From NCBI GenBank assembly GCA_032878915.1, contig JAVQMG010000028.1:310001-374000 (forward strand): a stretch of DNA of 64,000 bases. The letters run 5' to 3'. Positions within the stretch are counted from its first letter, which is position 1. Each line of letters opens with the position of its first letter. The translations under genes and the position numbers were made by a program. The notes beneath the pieces were generated by a model. That model had not been told where the DNA came from. It saw nothing but the letters and a program-made list of their open reading frames with translations, and searched no databases. The stretch is from Castanopsis chinensis. Lineage: Eukaryota; Streptophyta; Magnoliopsida; Fagales; Fagaceae. Below are positions 11,260 through 22,142 of the stretch, piece by piece.

Positions 11260-12890
11260 AATAAAGAAGTTCCATAACCAAAAAAACCAATAAGAAGTTC
11301 CATAACCATAGCTGTGTGTATATTGGGGTCGACGAGGAAGTGATCCAAATCGTAATGGCCAATGAAGTTGCAAGTTTGGTATCCCCTTCGACTTGTAAAT
11401 AAATGAACTAAACAAGAAGGTACCTACTTCATAAGAAATACAGGCATTTGATACAATGACCAAAGAACTTGAACTCATTAGAGCATTCACATTCGGGTTT
11501 GTATAAAAATTGTTATTTTACCAACAAAAAAATTATTTTATTTATTATACCACTTTACTTTACGGTACATCTAACATCTCAGTTTTTAATTTAACACCCA
11601 ACGCATTAAAATAAACAATAAAATAATATAAAGAAAGAGAAGAGAGAAGAAAATTCATTGAATAAAGAAAGAGAGAGGAGAGAAAAAATAAAATAATATA
11701 TAGACAAAAATACCATTTTGGTCCGTACATTTTAGAATCATAGTCAATATAGTCTTTACATTTTTGTAGTAGCCAATTTGATCCTGTTATTTTACCTTAC
11801 AGTCAATTTGGTCCCTACGTTTAATATACTAACAGAATTGCTTATATGGCAAACGGTGTACACTGTCGGCATATTTAAAGATGACTTGGCTAATAAAAAA
11901 TAATTAATTTTTTTTAATAAACATTAAAAATTACAATGTGTCAGCATTTAAATTAAAAAAAAAATTAAATAAATTTTTTTTCTCAATTTAAAAAGATAAA
12001 AATAAAAAATAAAAATAAAAACAAAACAAAAATTTAGATCATTCCCAATTTTCCTTTCACTTTCTTTTCAACCAACACAAAAACACAAAACTCAAAAACA
12101 AAATTTGTACCATATTTGACTATTCTTCTCTCTCAAACTCTTTATCTTTCTATCTCTCTTTCTCACTTGCAAACCCAAAGTTCTCACTTTCTAATGACTC
12201 TAATCTACAACCGAACCCTAGCTTCAATCCTCCATGGCCGCAGCACAGATCGGCCTCCATAGCCAAAGTCCTTAAGCTTTTCTAGCATTTACTACCAGCA
12301 GCACTGCCGCTTGATTGCCAGCGAAAACTCAATGTCTTTGCTCTCATCCACAGCCATCAACTGCCACAATTCCATCAGACACGATGTTTGCCATAACAGA
12401 TGACGCGCACACACACAGACTATTGCACAAACTAAGACACCTTCCTTCCTTCAATTCTTTCCTTGGAACCATTTTCTCTTTGCTTGTCTAGAAACAAAAC
12501 AAAATATAAAATAAATAAAAAATTTAAATATTGGTCTTCATATTTTTAGTGTTTTTTTTTTGGGAAATGGAAAACTTAGCTAAATTAAGCTGAAATGATT
12601 CTTCTATAAAGCATAGCTGAAAGAACAGAGTTTTAAGAATACATTGTTATTGGTATTCTTTGGTACGATTGACTACCTTCTAATTTGACTTCTGGGTATT
12701 CTCTACTTAAATACGTGTCTTTGTTGTTGTTAGTTTGATTGTGAGTTTGCTTCAAGATTTCAAAGATAGTGAGATAGAAAAGAGAGACAAGTATTGGAGA
12801 GGGATCAAATCTGGGTTTTACTGTTTAACAGAGAAACAAATAAGGAGAGAAGCGGAAAATTAGATTTGGAACAAATAATCAAAACACTTA
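11260..12890. other. Gene-free stretch with repeat scraps
   Basis: Contains 'caatttggtccctacgttt'-type sequence at 11,710-11,830, a phrase common in plant DNA-transposon remnants, followed by A-rich low-complexity sequence and a C-rich patch at 12,200-12,420. No gene is recognised. Confidence 0.4.
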
Positions 12891-12894
12891 TAAA

Positions 12895-13035
12895 AAAGAG
12901 AAGGTCACCAACATGAATGGGAAGGTGTTGGAACGAACCATCTTTTGAGTAGTACAAATCAACTGGTTTTCTTGCGGATATGTAATCCTTAGCGATTCCT
13001 TTCAAGATTCTCCTATTCCATATTCTTTCATTCTC
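12895..13035. repeat. Dispersed repeat shared with 2,560-2,800
   Basis: Shorter copy of the 2,560-2,800 block, in the same orientation. It lacks the ~60 bp internal piece. Confidence 0.6.
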
Positions 13036-13214
13036 CACACATTAATGTGGCTAAAAATATCGTTACACATATTGTGACAATTTAAAAAAAAAAGGGATCC
13101 TTGTACAACCATCAACTCTGATATTTGGTACTCTGGCTAAATACACGAACAATTATCATCATAGTTAGGTAGTCGCACTTCTAGGTATGTCTTTTTGGAT
13201 AGATCAAGAAAAAC

Positions 13215-14370
13215 GATAGTATAATAGAGGTTTCCACTTGACAACACGAGAAATATATAATTATTTTGTTATGTCAAAAATCCCTTACAATGGTTACCAC
13301 ATTAATTCATTTGAGGGATAAATAGCTATTAGAAGGGATTACACCAAATCCTAGGAACATTATCAATTTATCTTAACATATCTCAAATCAAATTCTTAAC
13401 AAGCCAAAAAAAAAAAGATTAGGATCCTCTTCATTTTAAGTGAAATGTACTATGAGTCAAGCACTAGATACACACCGTTAAATTTGTAATATTTAATAAA
13501 ACCATGAAATAGAATCACTTCTAATGGAGAGAATCCTAAAACGAAAAGAACATAGAATGGATAATGTCTTAATGAGGTGAATCAATTTTACTAAAATACA
13601 TGTGGAAAGCATGGAATCTTTCTGGCAGCGATCTGAGCACCTTCCCTATCTTGGGTTTTTGAAGGGACTAGAGCCATAGAACTCAAGATTGAAGAAGAAG
13701 AGATTAGCTTTCAGCTTTCAGTGTTTGGCAATCCCCCCTTTATTTTGTTGGGTTGTGCTCTATGTTGTTTTTGAGAACTATTGGACGCTGGAATTCTAAA
13801 TTGATATTATATTATTCCAGGATACTAGATCAGGTGCAACTTTGACAGCTAAAATATCATTTTGTTCTAAAGTTAAAAAGCATCACATACTATTCACACA
13901 AATATATTTTACCTGATCAAGCCCATCATTGCAGTCAAGTGAATAAAGGCTTTCCACATATGTAGTTGCCTCCATTCTTGGCTTGAGATCATATGGTGTT
14001 TTTCTATAGACCTTTTTTTTAGGATTGCAGACTATCAATTGGAAATTGTATTCTGAATTCAGTCCAACACCTTTAACTTGCCTCTCCTGCAATAAAACTT
14101 TTTCACCATTCTCTGACAAGGGACCGTATCTGGAATGGTTGCCAATCTAGTCCAAGACTCCTTCATCACCCATAGCTGAATACATAAATCATTGCATGAT
14201 TCACCGGTGCACACAGATAGACACAGGTGTTCTCCAAAAGTCCCTAACTCCCATGTATCTGACGAATCGTAATATTCTCCTAATGATTCATCTCTCATGT
14301 AACAAGAAACAGAATCTAGCCATGGCAGGTCATGAAATATCTCATCCGCTAAATCAAATAAATGATTGAC
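13215..14370 (-). repeat. Segmental duplication copy 1, F-box part
   Basis: Colinear with 46,003-47,161. The similarity stops abruptly at 14,370, inside the F-box coding sequence. It resumes at about 19,366 with the leader exon of the neighbouring gene, matching about 48,310 in copy 2. Confidence 0.8.
13883..14370 (-). pseudogene. F-box/FBA gene, 3' half only
   Basis: Read on the minus strand, it matches the C-terminal part of the F-box gene at 46,635-47,877, including 'LGTFGEHLCLSVCTGESC' and the final 'TTYVESLYSLDCND'. The 5' half (F-box motif and most of the FBA domain) is missing because the duplication breaks at 14,370. It stays in frame past the site where copy 2 has an extra C. It then loses about 19 bp near 14,120, which shifts the frame to a second segment (14,119-13,883). 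A probable intron between the two segments is not needed to explain the break. Confidence 0.8.
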
Positions 14371-14616
14371 CTGTCATGTACAGTAATCAGTGATCTTGTA
14401 TCCAAAAAAAAAAAAAAAAATCTGTGATCTTGAGGATTTTAAAAATTTTACTATATTAATCTTACAAACTTGTTTTTTTACCAAATATTCATGTTCTGAC
14501 TCAAATTCGAGTGAGTTGGATATAATCTGCACTACCTCAATTAAGAGGACTTTTGGAAAAGAAAGATTGAACAACACAATAACCATAATAAAACCAATGC
14601 AAATAGAATAAACAGC

Positions 14617-15605
14617 TTAGAAGTTGAAGAAACTTGCATTAACGAAATCTCCCTCCTCTGCTTGCTCAAGAAACCCTGCAAAGATTGCTCCCTCATCATC
14701 AACAAATGAATTTGTAGGGAGTTGAACCTGGGGGCTGGGACCACTTATCTTCTACTATAGATTTTAACCAAGTCTTTCAAATTAGAAAGTTAACAATTAA
14801 GACATTTAAGAAAGAACATATTATGATCAAAGCACTAAAATTGCTCCTTCAAATAATTGTATTATGTAATGAGTCTAATCACTCTACTAATAATATGATG
14901 TAACAGACGTTATCAAAGTTCTTTGAAAAATAAAAAATAAAAAAGCCTAATATTTGTCCAATTGAGATGCCAAATGCACATTAAAGAAATCTTAATATAG
15001 AGTTTTAAAGAGCAACCAATTGACAACAATTAGCTTTTCCGTGTTGAGAAATACTCTTTTGACAGAGCCCAACAAGGTGTTTTTCGTTTGAAATGATTCT
15101 TATTATTCAACGATCACTTGAGTGGTGCCTAAAATTGTGAGAGAATTACTATTAAATTTATTCCATTAATATTTCCCCAGTTAAGAGAAATAATTTAAAC
15201 TACAAAATGCCAATGCCTCGGGTGAGTATTAAGATTACTCCAGTGACATCAAACAAATATGGTCATATAAACATTAAACTTCATACAAAAACAATACAAC
15301 TGTTAAAAAACTCAAAGGTGAGAGATTCTATGAGGACCTCTTGCATTGTTAGCACTAGTTATTAGAATTAAAATGATAGAGAGAGAACCCAAAGATGGAG
15401 AAGCAAAAGCTGCTGCCTCCAGTTCATGCTTTGTCAATAGCCTGGTTGTGGGACAAAATTTTGTATTTACAGATGCAGTAGTCTCAATGGATTCTGCCTC
15501 TGCTGATCTTAAGGAAAGTGGGTTTTAGTTGCCTCTATAGTTCTGCTAAAAAATTCTGATCTCGACATATCGTCCTTCATGCGACCCTGTAGCAAGTAAA
15601 ACCCT
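14617..15605 (-). pseudogene. Unrecognised gene remnant
   Basis: Two exon-like blocks lie on the minus strand. The right block follows a 'gctacag' acceptor-like site near 15,600 and reads 'MKDDMSRSEFFSRTIEATK' before a frame change, then about 50 further open residues to about 15,400. The left block (about 14,745-14,617) reads '...FVDDEGAIFAGFLEQAEE' and ends in 'FFNF' and a stop. The codon use and lack of low complexity suggest real coding history, but no family is recognised and the frame is broken in the right block. It lies inside the 5 kb piece found only in duplication copy 1. Confidence 0.3.
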
Positions 15606-15979
15606 TCATCAGCACATTTGGTCTACTACTATACTAGTCCCTTGAAATGAATCCAGCCAGGCCCTCTATGAAAATAACTAGTTATCAATAAGTGCAATAG
15701 AAAAGAGAACGTACTTTCGTATCATGGAAATACGCATAAAAGAAAAATGCAATTCAAATAGTACATCCCAATAAGATCATCAGAAGAAAAGAACAATCAA
15801 ATAGTACATCCCAATAAGATCTCCTCATTTAGTTGTCGGATGCCATTTGCAGAAAAAAACTAAGAAGGTAGAAATGTAGGAGAAATTGCAAAGAAAATGG
15901 AAAAAAAGACTTAATAAGGAGACAGAAAAAGAGACATAAGAAATATTTAATGAGAGGAGAGATAATGAGGAGACTATTA

Positions 15980-16107
15980 ATTAGGTAAGTATTTAATGTT
16001 GTAATGGATTAAGGTGCTTTGTTTTTATCCGTTAGATCTCTCATAAATCTACGGCTTAAAAAAGGTGTAACTCTTGTGGAATTACTCCAAGTGTAACTTG
16101 AACCCAC
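15980..16107. mobile_element. MITE remnant
   Basis: The end 'tgtaacttgaacccacctc' matches the terminus of the MITE at 6,426-6,821 and its deleted form near 9,868. Only one end and about 100 bp of interior are seen. A 30-bp direct repeat ('atagtacatcccaataagat') lies just upstream at about 15,755 and 15,798. Confidence 0.5.
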
Positions 16108-16109
16108 CT

Positions 16110-17640
16110 CATAATAATAATAATAATAATTTAATCTAAAAATGTACAAATTCTATTGAAATATACACTCTGATTACAAAACCACAGCAACAAGGGTTCT
16201 ATTGAAATATAGACTTTGATACAAGTGTATGTTTCAAGATTCTAGCACCAAAATACATAATTCTAGCAAAAATTGTAGGGAATAGGTGTATGTTTCAAGA
16301 TTCTAGAAAAAAAGGTAGGGAAAAAGTTTGTGTTTCAAGATCAAATATTGTGATAATCTCAAGCGGTGCAAGTGTGGCAGCCCTTCCATTGCCGTCACTA
16401 CCAATTCAGAAGAAGAGAGTTGACCGCTCAATTGGATCCCAAAAAACTTTGTTCCAAAAAACTCATGAAGGCACTCTTTATACTCTCTAATATTTCATTG
16501 CAAAGTGGAGTGCCACAAAATCAGTACTACTTATCTAGTATAGGCTTGGCACATCTGAAAAAAAGTTGTGAATTAAACAAAACAAAGTTACTAAGCAAGA
16601 AATAAAGAATTTCTATGACACTTGTCAACAAAGACATCATGGGGGGAAAAAGTTTTTTAACCCAAAAGGCAAACTTATATGGAGGACACTTTAAAATTTT
16701 AGAAGCAAGATATCTTTAACAAAAATAAATTCAACTAGATAAGGAACTAGAGTAACAAGGACTGGAAACCAAAAAAAGAAAAAATATTACTTAACACTGT
16801 GTATAGACAGTATAACCAACTAAAGAAATCCATCGCAAAGATTCTGCAAGGTTCCTTAAAATAAAGTTGCAAGTTGTTGTGAGTTCTCACAATGCTTTAT
16901 TTTCTATTGAATATCACTAGCAAATTTATTCAGTGTTTGCTCCAGTTCAAGATACCAATGTTTCCCCAAGAAAAACTTATAAAACTCAAAATTTAATGTG
17001 AATGTACAAAAGCTAAATTGCTTTTGTCAAAATTAGTAAATCATTTGCTCAGTATGCCCAAGTTCTTTGAGTAAGACAATCAACTATAACAAAGACAATA
17101 AGAAGAGAACCCCCTATTAGCTTATGTTGGACACCAATAAAACAACAGAACTTATCGATATGTACCCATAACAAGAAATATGGGAGAGCTACAGAATTTA
17201 TAGCTGGGTACAAAAATAATATCATGGTTTAGTCTATTTTTCTTTTATCCCACAAAATACAGGACAAATTTAGCAACAAAAGATCTCACAAGAAAAAAAA
17301 TCAATGTAACCAAACATAGATATATAGATATATAACATAGATATATAGATATATAATTGCTGTCAAAGATAGATATATAATATTTATACACAACTAAATT
17401 TCAGAGAAGAATAATGGTTGTTGATAGCCATTGACAACCAAGGTAACTATAATAAAAGGTCTGTGTGCTCCATGATCCATCACACCCTTTCAACCCCAAC
17501 CTTCTTCACCTCAAATCTTTCAAACCCAATAAGCCCCAACATCAACACCCAAAGCATATTTAGCCATACCCAAAGCACAGTAATGAGCTGTTATGTTTTT
17601 CAGTTGAGTTGTGGAAGTAATGCAAATTATTAAAAAAAAC
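16110..17640. other. Stretch without a supported gene
   Basis: Short open frames at 16,290-16,605 have no recognisable motif on either strand. A 20-bp direct repeat ('tagatatatagatatataa') is tandem at 17,319-17,357. Nothing else is recognised. Confidence 0.4.
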
Positions 17641-17655
17641 ATGTAACCAAAGTGA

Positions 17656-19520
17656 CTACACTTGCACCTGATCAAACGCAGCAAACCATCCTTTCAAAAA
17701 GTAGGGTTTAAGGTTTCGCTGTACTTCAGACCTCATGGAGGAAATGCAGTCGAGCTGACCTAGATCATAAGCCTCTTGAATTTTGGCCTTACCATCTACC
17801 ATATAGCCTTTCAGCTCAGCATCTTTCTTTGCAAGCGCTTTCTTCATTTCAGCATCTTTCTTTGCAAGCGCTTTCTTCATTTCAGCATCTTTCTTCACAA
17901 GCGCTTTCTTCATTTCCTCGAGCTCTTTCTCTAAAGCTTCGTTCCTTTCAAAAATGGCCTTGGTCTTCTCCTCCGCCTCAGCCTTGACAGCAAGAAACCT
18001 CTCCTCAATGACCGCGGAGCATTGATAGCCCTGCCAAAAGTTATAAAGAAAAGATTGATTAAGTTTGCAAAATCCTTTAAAAAGAAATAAGAAATGCAAT
18101 GAGATTGTGAATTACCATGATGGCTTCCCTTTTCATGTTCAGTAGCAAGTCGTCATCATCCCATTTTTCCCAATACTTCATGTCCTCGGGAAGTAGAAGA
18201 GCCTTCCCTACACACTCAGCAACTTTTCCTCCATAGCCATCTCTCCATGGCCTTACTCTGTCTGTTGCAGGAAGAGCCTCCCCATCCACCAAAAAAGCCT
18301 TTGTGTAGGCTGGTGCATCCATAACCTCCACATGGGTATCGCCCAAGTCTTGAGAGGAGTTCTTAGAATCAAGAATTGTTTGGGGCTGCTCGGAATTCGA
18401 TCCCCTTAGACGTTTAAGCCCAGCCCTAGTCACACAGGTCGGGACAGGGGTCTCTGTGGTAGAGACAGTTGTAGTAGGATGATGTGTTTGGCTTTGAGGT
18501 ACAACGGGAGCAGCGAAAATCTGGGCAACCCTACTTCTTTTAAGTGTCATCTTGGCAGAGGATCGTCTAATGGGATAGCGGCGGGAATGTTGATTTCTTT
18601 GCTCCAAATAAACTATATCAGAAAATTCACTGCACCCACCAAATAAAAACACAGAAAGAGAAATAAATTAATCCAAACAACATCATAGAAACGTTCACAA
18701 ATAAGGAAAGCAACTTAATAAACCAAAATTTTAATCTAAACCAGAACGTTAAAACATTCACTAAACTGGATAGGAACTTAACAAACTTCAAGTATGATAC
18801 AATGATGGTTCTGGAAAAACCAAACTGCAATGTCTAAGCCATTATACCCATCAACCATCACCAGGACCCCAATCCCTCACTAGATAATAGTACTAAAAAC
18901 GGCAGTAGATGTAAAATTTCACAAAGCCAAGTTGATCCGTTAGCACAATCACAAAAGCAACTCCAGTTTACTTACAAATAACAATCTGGAACCAATGTCA
19001 ATGACAATATGTATATTAGATACTCATCACATTTACTCAAATAAATTGAACCCATCAATCCCTAGTATACCCAATCCAACCATTTCACTAGATTAATAGG
19101 GAGTTAGGTTTCAGTCACAATAACATTTTAGTTGCTCAAAATCTCAGACCAAAAACTCATGCGTTAAAATATACAACTCACATGGACATTTCATCAAACA
19201 ATTTCTTAGCAAACCTAAACCGCTCTCAGTTTACCAGACCTCATATATAACTCAAAAAGTTGAAAAACTCAACAAACATCGCACTCCCAGCCTTAGTAGA
19301 AGATATAGACCCACATAGATAAATCGAAAATAAAAATTTACCATAATTTCAAACCCAGATCCAGAAACGAAGCTAGCAACAGAACGAAATTGATATATAT
19401 ATCAGAAACAGAGGGAAAAGAGAAGAGAAGAATCATACCGAGAGAAACGAAGAGGCCGGCGTGGGAGTGTGATTGTGATTGTGAGTGAGAGTGAGAGTGA
19501 GAGTGTGAATTATGTGGGGT
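17656..19520 (-). CDS. Coiled-coil protein related to a retrotransposon antisense ORF
   Basis: Modelled on the minus strand: 5' UTR exon about 19,520-19,439, intron, exon 2 at 18,629-18,116 with the first ATG at 18,550, an 86-bp phase-0 intron (GTAATT...GGCAG), and exon 3 at 18,030-17,656. The product is about 269 residues. It has a basic, Ser/Thr/Pro-rich N-terminus, a conserved block ending 'ALLLPEDMKYWEKW' (about residues 90-145), and a coiled coil with three near-identical 11-residue units (KKALAKKDAEM). The C-terminus has no membrane segment. The PEDM block, the intron position and the C-terminal arrangement match the antisense ORF of the Tat-type element at 56,681-59,272. Function is unknown. 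The frame is intact, unlike almost everything else here. It may be a host gene or a domesticated element ORF. Confidence 0.6.
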
Positions 19521-19523
19521 AGG

Positions 19524-19720
19524 TAGGGTTTCTTTTTTTCAGTGAGTTTATGTTTAACGTAATTAGTTTAATGTTAGTTAGTTAATCTAATGGGTTAATG
19601 GGTTATCATTGTTAAATAGCCGGAGCCCAATGTTTATAAAATAAAAAGATATAAATAAAAAAGGCCCAATGTTTGCATTGCAAGGCCCAAGACTTGTTTG
19701 TGATTGGGCGTGTGTGTTTG
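19524..19720 (-). promoter_or_regulatory. Telo-box plus site II promoter of the coiled-coil gene
   Basis: Read on the minus strand, a telo-box AAACCCTA (19,524-19,531) sits at the start of the leader exon. Upstream lie several GCCCA/TGGGC motifs (around 19,626, 19,665, 19,684 and 19,705). In plants this combination is known from promoters of genes active in dividing cells, with TCP factors binding site II. The same layout is kept in duplication copy 2 at 48,502-48,740, upstream of the F-box gene. Confidence 0.45.
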
Positions 19721-19917
19721 TGTTATTTGTTTGAACTTTCATTTTGTTGCTGGTTTTTTTTTTTTTTTGGTTAGGAAATACGTGAATTTTATTAAGAATA
19801 AGATAAGAACATAGTATCATGAATCACAAGCGACTCAATTAAAGGTGGACATTCCTCCATCCATGTTACATAAGAATTAACATTTTTAACATAGGCAGTT
19901 AAAGTGTGTGTTGGTAT

Positions 19918-20720
19918 TAGTGGTGTGTGGCCTACTTATCAATCCGCCAAAACTAACCCGGCCCAACCCAACCCACTCGATTGGGTCGGCTTTTAGGGTT
20001 GAGTGGATTGAGTTGGGTTATAAAATTTTTTTTAATAGTGGGACGGATTGGGTTTAAGCCATAACAGCCATAACTTGCTTAACCCAACCCAACCCACCTA
20101 TATGTCTAAAATTTAAATTATATATATTTAATATATATTTAAAACTATATTATATAATAAATAATTTTTTTATTTAATTTTTTCCTTAATTCAGCTCTTC
20201 TTATATAAAACTCAATTACCTCATAACCCTAATAATCTTAAATCTCTCTCTACTGCCTCCTACTCCCACTCCCACTCTCTCACTCCACTCTTATTTGTTT
20301 ATAACTAAGTTGGGATACTAGTTCATGTATATTTAGTTTATCAACTCAATTGGATATATTTTGTTTATAATTGAGTTGGAATACTTGTTCATATATATTT
20401 TGTTTATCAACTTAGGTGGCAAATGAGAGAGTTTTTTTTTTTTTTGGCTTAATTTAATAATAATAGCAATTAAAAAAAAAATTGTCCAACCCATGGGTTT
20501 AACCTAACCCAACCCGATCCATTTAGGTTTGGTTGGGTAGAACCCATGGGTTGGACAATTTTTTTTTAATTGCTATTATTATTAAATTAAGCCAAAAAAA
20601 AAAAAACTCTCTCATTTGCCACCTAAGTTGATAAACAAAATATATATGAACAAGTAGAACCCCTGTGATGGGTTGGGTTGGGTTAAAAAATCCCTTCAAC
20701 CCGACCCATGCACACCCCTA
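19918..20720. mobile_element. hAT-type MITE in LINE RNase H, copy 1
   Basis: Ends 'tagtggtgtg' and 'cacaccccta', flanked by 8-bp duplications (gttggtat / gctaatat) that have drifted. Copy 2 preserves them better. The interior is rich in 'aacccaaccc' and codes for nothing. It holds a long inverted repeat (20,382-20,656) that copy 2 lacks. Confidence 0.7.
20382..20656. repeat. Near-perfect inverted repeat, 116-118 bp arms
   Basis: The left arm (20,382-20,499) and right arm (20,541-20,656) are reverse complements except for homopolymer-length differences. The spacer is about 41 bp and contains 'cctaacccaacccgatcc'. The corresponding place in copy 2 (49,439-49,575) has only the left arm. Confidence 0.9.
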
Positions 20721-21051
20721 GCTAATATATTGGCTTGTCTCCTCACATGCGAACATTCAAAAGAGAAAAAATCCTGTAGTCAAAAGCAAATCCCCTTGGC
20801 AAGATTAGCAATAGAAGTCTGGGTAGTCGTAGGGTTTTCAAGAGCATGAAAGACAATGCTCAAGTCAATTTTGAAATTATCGTCTTTGAATCCTACATCC
20901 CATGCAAAGAGAGTTGCTTTGTCCATTGTCTTTCTTCAGCTTCCAAAGGGCCTAGTGGAAGAGGAAGGCGTTTACTGATCACCTATCCTTCATGATCACG
21001 GATGACAACACCAACGGCAATCATGCCTAGCTAGGAGAAGATAGCAGCATC

Positions 21052-21245
21052 GAGAGATGGAGCTAGGATTTCGAATGAGGGGGTGTGAGACACACTCAAA
21101 CCCAAATGCTTAAAAAATTTGTTATAACCTAAACCTTCATATTGTAGCTCTAGATTAACCTAAAGACAACCATATTTTTACCCAAGCAACTTATAAAAGA
21201 ATATATGTGTGTGTGTGTGTGCGAGTGCGCGCGTGCGCATGTGCC

Positions 21246-21310
<65 letters not shown>

Positions 21311-21604
21311 ATCCCAAGCTTCTTTAGGGAACTTCATCAAATACTTAAGTTGAAATTATCTTATGCTAATATTTTAAGATAAGTTTCATAAATCATTTAA
21401 AACCTAGACAGAAACCCACAACAAGAATCAAAATTCAATGAAAATTTGAATAATGAGAGTGTACTTTTTGTGAAAGTATGAAAGTATTGAACAAAAATGG
21501 AGCATGAAAATTTAAAAACAAGCTTGATATATTAGATATTTTGCCTTTTCTCATTGGGCCAAGGGGGGCCATTGCCCCCTTTGGTCCAAGCACAGTTCCG
21601 TCCT
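21052..21604. mobile_element. MITE with 9-10 bp target duplication and GT microsatellite
   Basis: Flanked on both sides by 'tagcagcatc' (21,042-21,051 and 21,605-21,614), a 9-10 bp duplication that suggests a Mutator-type insertion. The termini are loosely inverted ('ggagctagg' against 'gttccgtcc'). A long GT/GC tract fills 21,201-21,308. The insertion is just after the 'VNMDAA' start of the LINE RNase H domain. Confidence 0.55.
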
Positions 21605-22142
21605 TAGCAGCATCCATGTTCACCTTTTACCATGGAAAAGCAGGCGGAACCCAACGATTGTCTATGGCATCCTTAAATTGAGTAGGCCTAAAGTGAGCAT
21701 CTTGATACTCCATGAGCAGAAAGCGAACTGAAAGCTTGGATTTGTGCTAAAACACAAGAGCTTGTTTAGACCCCAAAATTTAAATTACGGCTAGGTTGCT
21801 TTTACTTTTACTTAATCAAAGTGTAGAACAAGAGTAAATGTGCGCAAAGAATCGATAACTACTCTAGTACATAAATATGAACAATAAACAATAAAGTAAA
21901 GCACAAGAGTAAGGGAAGAGAGATGCAAACACAACATAACACCAAGACGTGTTATCAAAGAGAAAACCGAAGAATTCGGCGAAAAACCTCTCCGCGACCC
22001 TCTAAGTCGAAATCGATCCACTAGAGAATAAAGTTGGAGTACACGAATAACAATAAACCCTCCAAGCCTAGTCTACTCAATGTACTTGAGCCCTCCAAGC
22101 TTCTACTACCAACGAACTTCTCGAACTTAATTTCTCCCTCAC

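Larger units (their letters stand above)
19750..22140 (-). mobile_element. LINE 3' part, duplication copy 1, with nested MITEs
   Basis: Minus-strand LINE with its poly(A) end at about 19,750-19,767. The reverse-strand sequence encodes the end of the RNase H domain ('YVKNVNSYVTW', 'EECPP'), then, right of a hAT MITE, 'HVRRQANILA'-like sequence, 'PLPLGPLEAEA' and 'GVVIRDHEG'. Right of a second MITE comes the domain start 'VNMDAA'. Frameshifts are present in this copy; copy 2 (49,598-49,885) is cleaner. From about 21,660 to 22,140 the sequence is repetitive and noncoding but is shared with copy 2 up to the point where another LINE begins. Confidence 0.7.
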
